Shown here: positions 23,545-35,810 of the stretch, piece after piece | Layout of the letters: every line of letters starts with the position of its first letter | Position numbering within the stretch: the stretch's first letter is position 1 | Source of the DNA: Fremontodendron californicum | Lineage: Eukaryota; Streptophyta; Magnoliopsida; Malvales; Malvaceae | DNA length: 64,000 nucleotides | Assembly (NCBI GenBank): GCA_030761205.1 | Contig: JAULJL010000024.1 | Location: 14,125,122 to 14,189,121, forward strand | Reading direction: 5' to 3' | Made by a program: the position numbers and the translations under genes | The notes under the pieces: generated by a model | The model's database searches: none | Seen by the model: the letters and a program-made list of their open reading frames with translations, nothing else | Told to the model about the DNA's origin: nothing

Positions 23545-24185
23545 TCTCCAATTGAAAACTGCGCCAAACACAGAATTTTGTGTGTATATTCAAGATGCAT
23601 TATTTTGAAAAAACTACCAAATTGTTTGAATCCTTGTTGTAAAATCTATAAATTATACGTCCAATGATTGAATCATAAGCATTTACTTCACTTTTGTTGA
23701 CTCTGCTCATGGTGGTATACATATAAAATTCGACAGGATCCTTCCTAAAACATAACTTAGAATCAAATCTTAATTATCTAAAGAAATCAGAAGTGGAAGT
23801 GATTCACTAATTAAAACCTCCATGAATCTATTTTTGTTCTTTTATTCCAGGTAAAACTTCCTTCACGTATCAATTACTGTAGGGCAAGAGGAGTTCTATT
23901 AGACAACCCATGCTTTTTCTTTTTTCTTTTCACAAATGGAAAGTTTCATTTATAATTCGAATTGGATCAATTGGATTTATTTCATTTTTCATTTTAAAAA
24001 ACGAAAAAGAATTTTGAACCTTTCGCACAATCCATATATTCGTCCCAAAATTGAATTAATGTATTTAGGGAGAATTCACTTTGACTTTGAAATGACTACT
24101 CGCACATCATGATATTTTATTTTTGAATTGATTGAATTTTAAAAAGATCTTAAGTTAGAGATTTATAAACCGTTAATGTTGTTCC

Positions 24186-24733
24186 TGTTGGAAAATTCGG
24201 GCTCATGCTTAAACATAAATATCAAGATATAGCAGCGGAAGATAAACAAAGAAGCACCCTGATAACACAGGATCTACGGATTGTGATTAACATGAGTTTA
24301 ATGGCTAATAAAACTTTTAAATCAACCATATGTTTAAAGATTACCTACTTAAGATTTTGTAATCTTAAGTTGCAGATCCAAATAGCACGGACTCCAATAT
24401 TTAAGATCTCCTACGACTTCCACAAGATCACGAGAAGCACGATTGTCCTTCCTCTAAAGCTAGTCCACACGAATAGGTGATGGATCCTTCTCTAAGGTAT
24501 GGCGATTCACTTGTGCTAGCAAGTTAATCCTCTGATCACAATCAAAAGATCTAACTCTCAGTGTTTTTCTCTCAATGTCGATATCACCAAGAAGTAGTGA
24601 AGAATCGACAAGAACAAACAAAGATAGAGGTTGCGGCAACAAGAAGAATAGGCCATAAGGAGGTGGCGGCTAGGGTATTTTGCTATGGGAAACTTTTCCT
24701 TTCGAAACAAGCTTTCTCTCTATGGAAAATTAG
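24186..24733 (-). repeat. Copia-like LTR, part 1 (interrupted by the Ogre-type element)
   Basis: It starts TGTTGG at 24186. The reverse strand reads ...CTTCCGCTGC...TTTTCCAACA, like the 3' end of a copia LTR, so - orientation is likely. It stops where Ogre element B begins and appears to resume at 39017. No TSD can be confirmed because the other end is lost at 39511. Short frames within it (24205-24746) are not genes. Confidence 0.5.
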
Positions 24734-27700
24734 TGTCGCAACCTAAAATAACAAGTCTCATCACGAGACATTACTCGTTAAGTGTGACATTGGGGTAACA
24801 GAGAAAAAGAAGACTTAATTCCTCTTGAAATAAAATGAGGGTTTGAAAACAACCTCGAAAAAAAATAGAGTCGCCACCAATCTTTTTTGGCTAGGTGTGA
24901 TCGGCCAACTATTAAAACCGATTTTATAAAACATTTTAAAATTAATTAAAATATTTTTAAAACCAATTTCGAAGTCTGCGCTTTTAAACTAGAGAAAAAA
25001 AAGGTTCGGGAGTCGATTACGTGCGGGGAAGGATTAGCACCCCCACAACGCCCGTATAAAATGGTACCTTATTAATCGTGTGTTATCTCGAGTCTCAATA
25101 AAAAATCGGTTTTGAAACTAGCATTTTAAAATAATTCCCATGTTAAAGAAAAATAATCCCTTTTTTAGTCGAAAATGATCCGAAATTTATTAACTTAAAA
25201 TTTTCCTATATTCCCCGGCAAACCCAGCAAAACATAGAAATTTTTATTTACTTAGAAATTTTTTGAATCATTCTCATTAAAGATATTCCATTGTTAATGA
25301 TAATTCATGATATCGTCCACAGCAAACCCAGCAGAGAACTCATGAATTATTTTAACTCGGAAATATCCTTATTTTTTTTAAAAAAAAAACATGATCTCTT
25401 GGAAAACATTTTAAATAAAAGGTTATGAATATGCAAATCATTACTAATGACATGGCATATGAGTTAATGACATAGCACATGGATTAACGACATGGCATGC
25501 TTGACATGGCAAAATCTAGATGACTTGGCATAATCTAAATGACATGTAGAATCTAAATGATATGGGAAAGATCTAAATGACACGGCAAAGATCTAAATAA
25601 CATGGCAAGAATTAATGACATGATAAAACCTAGATGACATATTAGGAATCTATATGACATAGCAAAAATCTAAATTAAATGGCAAACATAATCATAGAAT
25701 ATTCATAATTATGCCATAATCAAAATGACAACATAAAATCTAAATCAAAGCAATGACATCACTATGGGATATTCATATATATTTGGAATTTATAAAACCA
25801 AAATAGCAAAAATTAAATGACATAAAATATGCATGAATATGAAAAATGCAAATGCATAAAATTGTATTTCTCCCACAAAATAAGGATATTCGTATATATA
25901 AAAAGACATCCGGCTACCTTTGGAAGAGACCTAAGTTCGATTTTTTAACTCGGATTTTAGACTCGGATTTAAAAAAAATGGAATTTTTAATTGGACAAAA
26001 TAAAACTTGGCCGAAAACACCCTTTAAAAGACTCTAATTTTTCCTAGTTTTGAAACTCAAGGTTCACCAACCTTGACCTGACTTTTAAAAATTCAAATTT
26101 TATGATTAAAATAACTTGGAAATTAACCTAAGATAGCAACTAATGTTTTAAATCAGCCCCCTCTTAGCGCCTTAAACAAAACAGAAAATTATTAGTTCAT
26201 AAAAAAAAATCTGACTTTTCTGACTAGTTTTCGAAACCAATTTTTTTACCCTTCTAAAAAATTTCAAAAGAATCTGAAAAAGTTATAGGAGACTTAGAAC
26301 ATGTCGACCTCTATGGGAAAGAATCAGCTTAATTTTTAGACTAAGTATGACCTACCCGAAAATTCATGAAAGATAGAATAGTGGGTAAAAAACTGCTTAA
26401 CCAAAAAACATTTTTAAACCTTTGATAAAAAGGTCCAAAAATCAGAATAAAAATATTAGAGACTCCTATAAGGTCCTACAATCAGTAGTAAAAAGTTCTA
26501 AACATTTGGACAAGGTTTGCCTAATGAGAAAAAATCGTTAAGTTAGAAAATCCAACTTGTACAAATTTTAATTTTCCACAAGCATGCTCATGAGAGCTTG
26601 GCTTTGAGCCATTGATTGGCTTAAGTCAAAAATAATTGGGAGATGTAAAAATGCATGAAATAAATGACATGGAATATGCATGACCTAGTGTCTAAATGAC
26701 ATGGCAAATGACATGGAATAATGAAAATGGCCTAGTGCCTAAATGACATAGCATGAAAAAATGACCTAATGCCTAAATGACATGGCAAATGACATAGAAT
26801 AATAAAAATGACCTAATGTCTAAATGACATGGAAAATGACCTAGATGCCTAAATGACATGGAAATTGACATGGCATGCAAAAATGACCTAAACTATATGA
26901 CAAATAGCCACAATATGCAAAAGTATGGCATAAATCAAAAGAACAAAATGGTTAGCAAGAATATAAATACACATAAAATAAATAATAATAGAAATAAGCA
27001 AGTTAAAGTAAGTAAATAAAAAAATATGGAAATGAACTCCATGGTTGGTATATTGGACAACCCACCCTAACCATTATCACTTGATTCTCATCAAGATCAT
27101 TAAGCCTAACCATTGTTTTATTTATTTTTCAAAAAACAAGAACAACAAGAAAGCTTTCATAAAACCTTTATTAAGCAAAGAAAATGGTAGGAAATCACAT
27201 GGAAAACAAGAAATAAAGTATGAGGAAGAAGAATAAAATGTAGGAGCAAAGATCTAATGGCTACCTTAGCAAAAGCTTTCTTTCTTTCCTTTCAAATTTT
27301 TTTTCTAAGGTTTTAGCTACTGCCTTAGCTCAAAATCAGCCCCATTCTCTTACAAAAATGAAAACCTCCTCCATGAATAGCCCTTGGATGAACCCCTATG
27401 TTTTTTGTTGAAGGGTGGAGATTAATTCATTTAATTCTACTACACAATCTAAGCCCTTGGATCCAAGATAATTTCATGACAATAAAAATGCCATCTTGCA
27501 AATTGATCTTAGCCATTCAAAGATGTACTTATCTTTTCATAATGTGCCTAAGCCATTTGATGAGCAAGGATATTTTATTTGGCTACATGCATTTCCAACC
27601 ATTGATGGCTTGTACTCATCTTTCTTCCACCAAAATTGGCCATTGGATGAGGACATTTTCATGACAATAGAAATGTCATCTTACAATTTGATCTTGGCCA

Positions 27701-29580
27701 TTCAATGATGTACTCATCTTTTTACAAGGTACTTAGGCCATTGGATGAGCAAGGACATTTCAAGATAGTAAAAATGCTATCTTGCAACTTGATTGTGGCC
27801 ATTGGATGAATTTAATCAAATCTCACTATTCATTCATGAGATAACCAGCCAAGGGCCTGAAATATCCCAGCAATTCCTTCATCTTTCATATTTTTTTAAT
27901 TGCGAATTGGCCCTTTTGGGTTTTTTTGGTAAACTTACCTTTTGTCCCTAAACTTGATTTATTGCAAACGAACCCCAAATCCAGTTTTTCTTTCTCCAAT
28001 CAACCCAATTAAATATAATATTGAGATCATGAGATTTTCAAATTTTTTTTTTTTTGGATTTTCCAGATCTGAGTTTCCTAATTTTCCTAGGGTTTTCTCT
28101 TGGATTTTCCAATTAGTGGCACCCAAAATTCACCTTTTTCATTTGAACTCTGATTCAAGATTTTTCTTTACCAATCTCTTCCAAAAAATATAAAAATCGA
28201 ATCTGGAAGTTTCATAATTTTTGGAGCTCGTTTGCTATTTTTCCCGAAATTATCTTCTGGAATTTTGGCTTAGTGCACCCGAACTTTGCCATTTTTCAAA
28301 TGAACTTCGATTTAGGATTTTTCTTCACCGATATCTTCCAAAAATTATAAAACTCGGATCTCGAAATTTTCATAAATTTTGGAGCACGTTTGCTATTTTT
28401 TTCGGAATTATCTTCTGGAATTTCGACTTTGTGCACCTGAACTTTGTCATTTTTCAAATGAGCTCCGATTTTGGATTTTCTTCACCGATAACTTCCAAAA
28501 ATTATAAAACTCAGATCTGGAAGCTTTCATAATTTTTGGAGCTCGTTTGCAATTTTTCCCGAAATTATCTTTTGAAATTTTGGCTTAGTGCACCCAAACT
28601 TTGCCATTTTTCAAATGAGCTCTGATTTTGGATTTTTCTTCACCGATCTCTTGCAAAAAATATAAAACTCAGATCTGGAAGTTTTCATAATTTTTCGAGC
28701 TCGTTTGCTATTTTTCTCGAAATTATCTTTTAGAATTTCGAAGAATGCCGTTCAACCTCTGAAACCTCGATTTTACTCAAAACGGGTCTGATTTGTAGAT
28801 TTTATTTTTCCACTTCCTTTGTCCTATATTTAATTTGAGTTTGTCCAAAAACGCCCAATTTTTACAATCAAATTCCCCTCCGATTTAGTTTTTCCCTTTT
28901 CAAACTTGAGAATTTTCTCATTTTTCCGTTTTTTCTCTAATTGGCTCTTCCTTTGGATCCACTTCAAACAGGGCCTTGGGCTATCCTTGTTTACTCATTC
29001 TTTATCAACTGGGGGCTTCAATTTACCCAAATTTGGCCATCTTTGCAATTTTCCCCAAATTTGCAAAATTCACCTTTTTTAACCAAAAACCCTAATTTTC
29101 GATTTTCCTTCCAAATTGACTCTTCCTTTGGTTCTGCTTCCAATTAGCCCTTTCAATACCCGTAGTCATTAATTATATTCCATTTGGAACCTCCAATTTT
29201 GACCAATTTGATCGTTTGAGCACTTTTCCCCAAATTTGTCGAATTAAGGCTTCCTCTACACTGAAATTTTTGTAATCTCTCTTCCGAACTCCATATCTTT
29301 CGTTGTAGACCTCGGATTATAAAAAAAAAAAAAACTTTCACCATTTTTCAATTCAACGTCAAATCTTCATTTTGACTCATGGTTGACTTTTCCAATGGAT
29401 GACTTTTTAGGGTTGACTTTTAAAAGTTGACTTTTTTGGGATTCACTTTTCATGCTGAACTCCGAATCACAAGTCTTGGAGGACCATCTACAAGATGAGA
29501 AAAGATTTTTTGTATTCTAAAAAAGTATAAGGAATAATTTATCTGGTTTAAGGGTGCTCGAACAAAATTAGGTGTCTCTA
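24734..29580 (-). repeat. 3' LTR of Ogre-type element B (4847 bp)
   Basis: Its outer end is TGTCGCAACC and its inner end GTGTCTCTA, next to the polypurine tract. It contains degenerate 'ATCTAAATGACATGGCA' repeats of about 20 bp (25440-25700, and more diverged at 26640-26890), 158-bp subrepeats (28120-28740) and three TTGACT motifs (29380-29450). It is longer than its partner because that LTR lacks the equivalent of about 26470-28050. Confidence 0.85.
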
Positions 29581-29594
29581 GCTGCCCCTCTTTG
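29581..29594 (-). other. Polypurine tract of Ogre-type element B
   Basis: Read on -, CAAAGAGGGGCAGC directly precedes the 3' LTR. It is the same tract as at 6539. Confidence 0.75.
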
Positions 29595-29869
29595 TTTATT
29601 GCTGAGAATCAAAAATTAGAAAAAGATAAATAAACAATAATTTTGTCCGGTTAGTGAAATCACATGTAAAGAAAAGAAAAGAGAGTTTGCTTTATTCTTC
29701 ATTTCCATTTATTTCATCATTTTTTTCTTTTCGAAAAAGCTGTAAATAGAATATTTTGTCCTTAAATTGAGTTCCCTGACTAGTCAAGGCTCGACCCATC
29801 TTAAGTAAACGAGTTCGATTTGCAAGAGAAGAAAATACCTCGATGGTGTTTTCGGTGTCTTATCCTATC

Positions 29870-30259
29870 TTGGTGAAGTTTTACTGGCGAAACCAGAAAT
29901 TAAAAAGACCTGGGCGAACCCATAGATAGAAAAGTTATCTAGGCGAAACCATAGATAATTTTCAAATGAGATGACTTGGGCGGAACCAGAAATCAAAAAG
30001 TTATCTTGGCGAAACTATAGATAATTTTCAAATGAGATGACTTGGGCGAAACCAGAAGTCGAAAAGTTATATAGGCGAAACCATAGAATATTTTTCAAAT
30101 GAGATGACTTGGGCGAAACTAGAAGTTGAAAAGTTATCTAGGTGAAACCATTGATAATTTTCAATTGAGATGACTTGGGAGAAACCAGAAGTCAAAAACT
30201 TATCTACGCAAAATCGTAGAAAATTTTCAAATGACATGACTTAGGCGAAACCAGAAGTC
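29870..30259 (-). repeat. 3' UTR tandem array, 66-bp unit, about six copies
   Basis: GATGACTTGGG-type markers recur near 29970, 30036, 30103, 30169 and 30235, giving a 66-67 bp period. The units carry 'GGCGAAACCATAGATAATTT'. Confidence 0.82.
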
Positions 30260-30720
30260 GAAAAAAGATCTGGAAGAAGCCAGAAATTGAAATGACATGG
30301 GTGAAATTGAAAGTCAAGAAAGATCTGGATGAAGCTAGAAATTGGAATGTCTTGGGTGAAACCGAAGGTCGAGAAAGATTTGGATGAAGCCAGATATTGA
30401 TATGACCTAGGTGAAACCAAAAGTCGAGAAAGATCTGGATGAAGCCAGAAATTGGAATGTCTTGGGTGAAACAAAAGGTCGAGAAAGATTTGGATGAAGC
30501 CAGAAATTGGAATGTCTTGGGTGAAACCGAAGGTCGAGAAAGATCTAGATGAAGCCAGAAATTGGAATGTCTTGGGTGAAATCGAAGGTCGAGAAAGATA
30601 TGGATGAAGCCAGAAATCAGAATGTCTTGGATGAAGCTGAAGGTCGAGAAAGATCTGGATGAAGCCAAAAATTGGAATATCTTGGGTGAAACCGAAGGTC
30701 GAGAAAGATCTAGGTGAAGA
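30260..30720 (-). repeat. 3' UTR tandem array, 55-bp unit, about eight copies
   Basis: A 55-bp unit (AGATCTGGATGAAGCCAGAA... GTGAAACCGAAGGTCGAG) repeats from about 30265 to 30710. It shares the 'GGGTGAAACC' core with the adjacent 66-bp array, so the two probably have a common origin. The - strand is open through the array in more than one frame because the unit is 3n+1 and free of stops. Confidence 0.82.
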
Positions 30721-30889
30721 GGAGATCTGGTGAAGCCAGGGGCATTTTCTATTAGACGACCTGGGCGAAGCCAAAGGTCGAGAAGAGATCTGGTGAAGCC
30801 AGAGGTATTTTCTTAATATGGTGTCTGGATGAGTTATCCACGTTTTTTTTTTAAATGTGTTGAAAGTTTACTTGAAGGTTTTGAGAGAA

Positions 30890-31260
30890 GATGCAAATGC
30901 TTCATGATGCATATGCAAATATTTTTCATTGATGCAAATGCTTCTTGATGCAGATGGAGAGATTGAATAAGATGCAAATGCTTCATGGTGCAAATACAAA
31001 TGTCTTCAATTGACGCAAATGCTTCTTGATGCAGATACATATATTGAATAATATACAAATGCTTCTTGATGCAAATGCAAATGTCTTCGATTGATGCAAA
31101 TGCTTCTTTATGTAAATGCAGAGATTGAATAAGATGCAAATGCTTCATGGTGCAAATCAAGTGTCTTGGATTGGTGCAAATGCTTCTTGATGTAGATGTA
31201 GAGATTAAACAAGATGCACATGCTTCTTGATGTAAATGCAAAATTTAACAATGTGTCGTA
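30890..31260 (-). repeat. 3' UTR tandem array, about 81-bp unit
   Basis: GATGCAAATGCTTCATGG-type markers recur near 30969, 31051 and 31131. Each unit contains two GATGCAAATGCTTC cores. It is related to the degenerate blocks at 7441-7689 and 8191-8600. Confidence 0.75.
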
Positions 31261-31670
31261 TGCTTCTAACTAATGCGAATGCCTATATCAATAATGATGC
31301 ATATGCTTCATGAAAAGATGCAGATGCCTCTTCGAATCATGTTCACGTAAGTGGTTCATGAATGGTGTAATTGCAGTTATCTTACAACAATGAAGATGCA
31401 ATGATCCTAGAAATGATGCAATTGCTTGAGATGACAAAAATGCAGAATATCCATGAAGGATGTAACTGTAATGGTAAAATGTAGATGCTCATGGAATACT
31501 GGAAATGCAAATACCCATGAATGATGCAAATGTTTGCTGACATGGTGCAAGTGCAAAGCTCAATAAAGAAGTAAATGCTTATGACTGGTGCCAATGTCCT
31601 CAATTATTTTTCTAGACTTTGGCTTGGCCTTTCCAATTCATTTTTCCTCTTCAAATCACAATGTATCTTG
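31261..31670 (-). other. Remaining 3' UTR up to the internal deletion
   Basis: CATGAATG/GATGCAAAT-rich sequence shared with 8250-8660 of the A element, ending in a segment with 'TTTTTCTAGACTTTGGC'. No protein homology. The gag remnant begins immediately to the right, so the whole pol region has been deleted here. Confidence 0.55.
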
Positions 31671-32719
31671 AATACTCGTGCCCCATAAGAGGTCATTCTC
31701 CTTTCGATCTTTGGCTATCTTCTTGCCCCAACAGTTTTCAAACTCTTATCAACGAGAATCTGTTTGTCGAGTTCTATGTCGGGATGCATTGGATATTTTA
31801 TCTCTTTCGAGTTTCCCATTTTGGATAGCATTTTCAATCATTTCCCCGAAGATCACCTTGTCCGAAAAATTCTTTGTGGCATTCACAAAAAGGATAGTGG
31901 TTTCCTTCTAAGTCAGGGGTGATCATACTTGGATGGCCATGTTCCTCCATCTTTCAGCATACTCTTTGAAGCTCTCAGTAACCTTTTTCTCCATATTTTG
32001 CAAAGTGAGACGGTTAGGCACCATATCAGTCACATGCTTGTATTGACTTAAAAATGCATTAGCCAAATCAATAGAAAAGTGAATTCGACCCTTGCTCAAC
32101 TGATTATACCACCTAACTGCGGACCCGCTGAGGCTATCCTGAAAGCAGTGGATCAAAAGCTTTTCATGATCTGCATGGCCCATCATCTTTTGGCAAAACA
32201 TAATGATGTGGGCTGAAAGATCGATTGTCCCATCATATTTGTCAAAGTTGGGAACCTTGAATTTAGGAGGAATTATTAAATCGGGGACCAAACAACATTC
32301 GTTTGCATCTACACTCCAAAATACATCTGTACTTTCTACTGCTCAGAGCCTTTCCTCTAACAGCTGATACTTCCTTTGGGAATCTACCGACTCAGCCCCA
32401 GTCGACTCAACCATTTTCAGTTTTGCTTGTTCAGCTGGATCATCTAAGTTCAGGACGTTGACGAGATTAACTATGTTCTGGAAGACTGGGCACCTAACAT
32501 TAAGACCACATTTTGATCCCTTTTTGTCCCCGACCCTTCTTTGGCGGTGAACTTTTCAATGTATCCCTTTCCCTTGATTGTGGCGGACCCAAGCTCCATC
32601 AGTTTAGTCATCTGATCTGTAAATTCTGCTTGAGATTTTGCCAACTGTTCTCGCAGTTCTTCCTGTGCACTTTCCATTCGGACAGCTTGTTCATTCTTCA
32701 TAGCTCTAGCCTGTGTCAT
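31671..32719 (-). pseudogene. Ogre/Tat gag remnant (N-terminal coil and Retrotrans_gag core)
   Basis: The - strand reads an N-terminal charged coil (EELREQLAKSQAEFTDQMTK), then, after a frame break, the gag core: IIPPKFKVPNFDKYDGT, LIHCFQDSLSGSAVRWYNQL, HVTDMVPNRLTLQNMEKK and FKEYAERWRNMAIQV, followed by a stop and a weak continuation (KNFSDKVIFGEMIENAIQNG). It closely parallels the gag at 50386-51720. It would have formed the virus-like particle. The protein is broken by frameshifts, and the C-terminal part and all of pol are missing. Confidence 0.82.
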
Positions 32720-33659
32720 GAAGATGCTTAGTGTTTCTTATACCTCTGATTTGAAATGGAAATTTCTTCAAAAACTTTTACAGCCAAGGCAATTTTTGTT
32801 TTATCCCCCCAAATATGTTTCATTATGAATGAGCCATAAATGTCATTTGATGCACGTGAAGAATAAACAAAGTAATGTATGGACATATACAGTGGAAACA
32901 TGTTGACCATGTATGTTATAAATGCAATCACGATGCCAACATGATGCAAGCAAATAATAAACAAATCAACGCATGGATATATGCAATGAATGACCATGCA
33001 TGTTCCAGATGCATTTTCCAATGAATGATCCTATATACTATGAATGCAACACAATATCAATATGATGCATGTAAAGAATAGATAAATTAATTCATGAACA
33101 TATGTAGATAAATCATGCTGGTTATGTTTCTCATGAATGCAACCTGATGCTGGCATCATGCAGGTGAAGAATAAATAAATCAAAACATATAAAGAGAAAT
33201 CATGCTGACTATGTTTGTTATGAACGCAACCTGATGCTAACGTGATGCATGTAAAGAATGAACAAATTAATGCATGGAAAACATACAAAGAAATCATGCT
33301 GATTATGTTTGTCATGAATGCAACCTGATGTCAACATGATGCACGTAAGAATGAAATGTATGGTATGACAAATAATTGATCGGATGCAAATGCAAAGGGG
33401 AAGATACTATAGAGGAATTATGAATTGGAGGAACTTAATCATCAACATCTCATAAATTTGAAGCATAACCAATTCATTCCCATGTCAATGTTCATAAGAC
33501 ATAAGCCATGTTTACAAAATCTAAGCAGTGGTTAGAACTTATTTTACAAGTACTTTATTGTTCCTAGCATCTTAAGGTTATAAGAGTCGGCAACTAAAAA
33601 GAGGAAATCCTATTACATCATTAAAGATTAATCTCCCAACCCTAATTAGCCTTCCCCAG
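32720..33659 (-). repeat. Spacer with tandem repeats of about 90 bp between two gag-like modules
   Basis: CATGCTG(A/G)(C/T)TATGTTT markers occur near 33114, 33201 and 33294 (spacing 87 and 93). Each is followed by 'ATGAATGCAACCTGATG' and 'GATGCATGTAAAGAAT', and weaker copies extend to about 32860. ORFs at 32728-33315 on - are low-complexity translations of the array. The equivalent spacer upstream of gag in the element at 45034-52400 (51740-52010) is also low-complexity, built on AATGAATAAATGA. Confidence 0.65.
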
Positions 33660-34558
33660 TCATCTATCAATCAGTGCCGTTGGATCGAACCACTTAACAT
33701 CTATGAGAGACTGCACTTTCCTTTTGAAGGCTTCACAATCTTCAATGCTATGCCCAGCAATTCTGCAGTGATAATCACATCTTGCAATTGGGTTATATCA
33801 TTTAGGGTACGGTGGTAGCAGGGGTTTCAATGGGACACAGACAGCTAGGTGATCTTGTACCAATATAGGGAGAAGCTCTTGGTAGCTAATTGGAATGGGA
33901 TCATACTGCTTTTGAGTCTTATTCTTAGGCTGCTGCTTGGTCACACAGGGCCTAGAGGTCGGGGCATTTGGTGGTGGCACAAAGACTCGAATCGGAGTGT
34001 TTGCATGGAGAGGCGGCTGAACAGCATGGTAAGGGTATGAATTACACGGGACCTTTGGAGGTTGTACAGAGTTCGAGGTTCTTATCTCGGATCTTTGATA
34101 AGGTGCTTGATGAGGGAAGAAGTACGAACTGCCAGTTGGTGGTGATGGAGTGGGACCCAGGGATCACGTAGTGGTCATCCCAGTGGATGATTGGACCATA
34201 ATAGAGTGAGGATATTGGTTCAAATCTGGGACAGTTTGCAGGGGTGGTATAGGATCCGAGGTTTTTGTCTTTGGCATCTGGCTTCCCGATTTGACCACTT
34301 CCATCGTTTCATTAAGGTTCATCCTTTATGGCACTGACAAGTGCAAGATCAAGCAGGGATTGTATGATCTGGACCTGATGGTCTTGGTTGATCCGAAGGT
34401 GATGAAGAGCCTTGAGAAAGTTTCCCCTTACCCTTACTAAGATCCTCAAACATTTTTATCAATTGGGCGATTTGTCCTTTCACCTCCCGGATTTCATGTC
34501 CAAATTCCTCTTGATTTCTCTCCAAATCATACACTCGTTCCTCCAATTCATTCCTCAT
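33660..34558 (-). pseudogene. Upstream ORF remnant: coiled coil plus gag C-terminal-like Pro-rich/zinc module
   Basis: The - strand gives a 69-residue charged coil (ELEERVYDLERNQEEF... IAQLIKMFEDLSKGKGK), a stop, then a Pro-rich stretch and YDPIPISYQELLPILVQDHL with a CysHis segment (CDYHCRIAGHSIEDC) and KVQSLID near 33680-33760. The last two match the C-terminal end of Tat gag (compare 50081-50389). They lie upstream of the gag core at 31923-32291, the reverse of normal order. It may be a second, centrally deleted gag or a lineage-specific extra ORF. Stops make it non-functional. Confidence 0.65.
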
Positions 34559-35788
34559 ATCTTAAACCCCTTTCATGCAAATGAAATTGACATAAGATCA
34601 AGAATACAATTATGAATGTACATGCTCTATTCTTATATGCATGAATGTAATGATGACTAATGCATGAAATGTACAAAATACGAAGATGCTTGAGCAGATG
34701 AATTTTCATATTTACAACTGCTTAAATAATGTGCATGTTATGCAAAAAATGTAAATGAAAAGATCAAGGAAAAGCATATCCTAATATCACTCTTTATTTA
34801 ATTATTTGTTTATTTTCTCTTTATTCTCTTTTTTTTCAAAGAATAAAATTTTTCATGGAATCAAAACTCCTTTTTTTGTTGTTGTTGAAATACCTAAAAA
34901 CACTAGGTTTTGGTATTATTACAAATGATGTGTGGTAAAAAAGAAGCAAAGCAAGTAAAAGGGTAAAATCATCCATGCAAAGTGAGAAAATTAATGAACA
35001 TGTGCCCCAACAGTATCTACTTATTTAGGCATCACGGTGCCTTCGGGGTGGATTATCACACTTATTACGGGCGATGCACGTACATCGCTGCCAGATTTAC
35101 AATGCTAATTCAGAATGGATAAATAAATGGCAAAAGATTAGAAGCATTCCTCCATGTGTTCCTAGCTTCAGTACCTTTAATGAAAATTCAGCATGGCTTC
35201 ATCTAGGTTCACTATATGAGGTTGCATTAGGTTCTAAAAGCCCCAAATTGTTCCCCACTGTCGTCGGTGAAGGATAGTAAGCACCTCGATAAAAGCGGGT
35301 TGAATTTTTTAGAGTATATTTCCCTAGCCCATCGAAGGATCAATCATGAGAGCTTAGGTAATTTATACTCCAGAAGTATTTTGCTAGCCCATGCGGAGGG
35401 TCAATCACGAGAGCGTAGCTACTTTACTTCCACTTAAAGGGACAAAACTCGGGTATAGAGCTCATGTTATGCAAATGCAAGTGTAGTGTGTGAGGAGGAA
35501 CAACAAACCTTTCACCACCTATTCTACACCCCTTGTTGTAAATACCCCGATAAGATTAAACAAAGTAAAGCATCAGTTAAGCAAAGAAAAATAATATACA
35601 ACGAAATAAACAGAGAACAATAATAATATGTATGTACATGAATATGAACATTTTCAAAAACATTTTATTATTTTCAAAATTCTCTTGTTTATTAAAACAT
35701 GTGGGAATTAAAATAAAATACCAAATAAAACCGACAAAATCGAGACCTTCGATAACATGCGACTAATTTTAGGCCTGACTCTCTAAGT
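34559..35788 (-). other. 5' leader (UTR) of Ogre-type element B
   Basis: This is non-coding leader between primer site and first ORF. Around 35190-35460 it matches, inverted, 44720-45034 of the + strand A element ('CCACTGTCGTCGGTGAAGG', 'AGTGGAAGTAAAGTA'). No protein similarity in either strand. Confidence 0.65.
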
Positions 35789-35807
35789 GTCCCCAGTGGA
35801 GTCGCCT
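35789..35807 (-). other. Primer binding site (tRNA-Arg type), Ogre element B
   Basis: The - strand reads AGGCGACTCCACTGGGGAC three bases after the 5' LTR end. It is near-complementary to the 3' end of plant tRNA-Arg (…AGTCGCCA), the primer known for Ogre. The first base of the expected TGG is mutated. Confidence 0.72.
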
Positions 35808-35810
35808 AGT

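Larger units (their letters stand above)
22455..24185 (-). promoter_or_regulatory. Upstream and presumed promoter region of the PRK gene
   Basis: This is AT-rich non-coding DNA with no recognised transposon over about 1.7 kb, between the PRK start codon and the copia LTR at 24186. It should hold the 5' UTR and promoter. I see no single convincing TATA box or start site. It contains two TA microsatellites and a 28-bp tandem duplication, listed separately. Confidence 0.5.

Noticed and set aside
30204..31241. Long - strand ORFs with repeating peptides as novel repeat proteins
   Set aside because: They are translations of 55-bp and 81-bp tandem arrays in the Ogre 3' UTR, open in several frames because the units lack stops.
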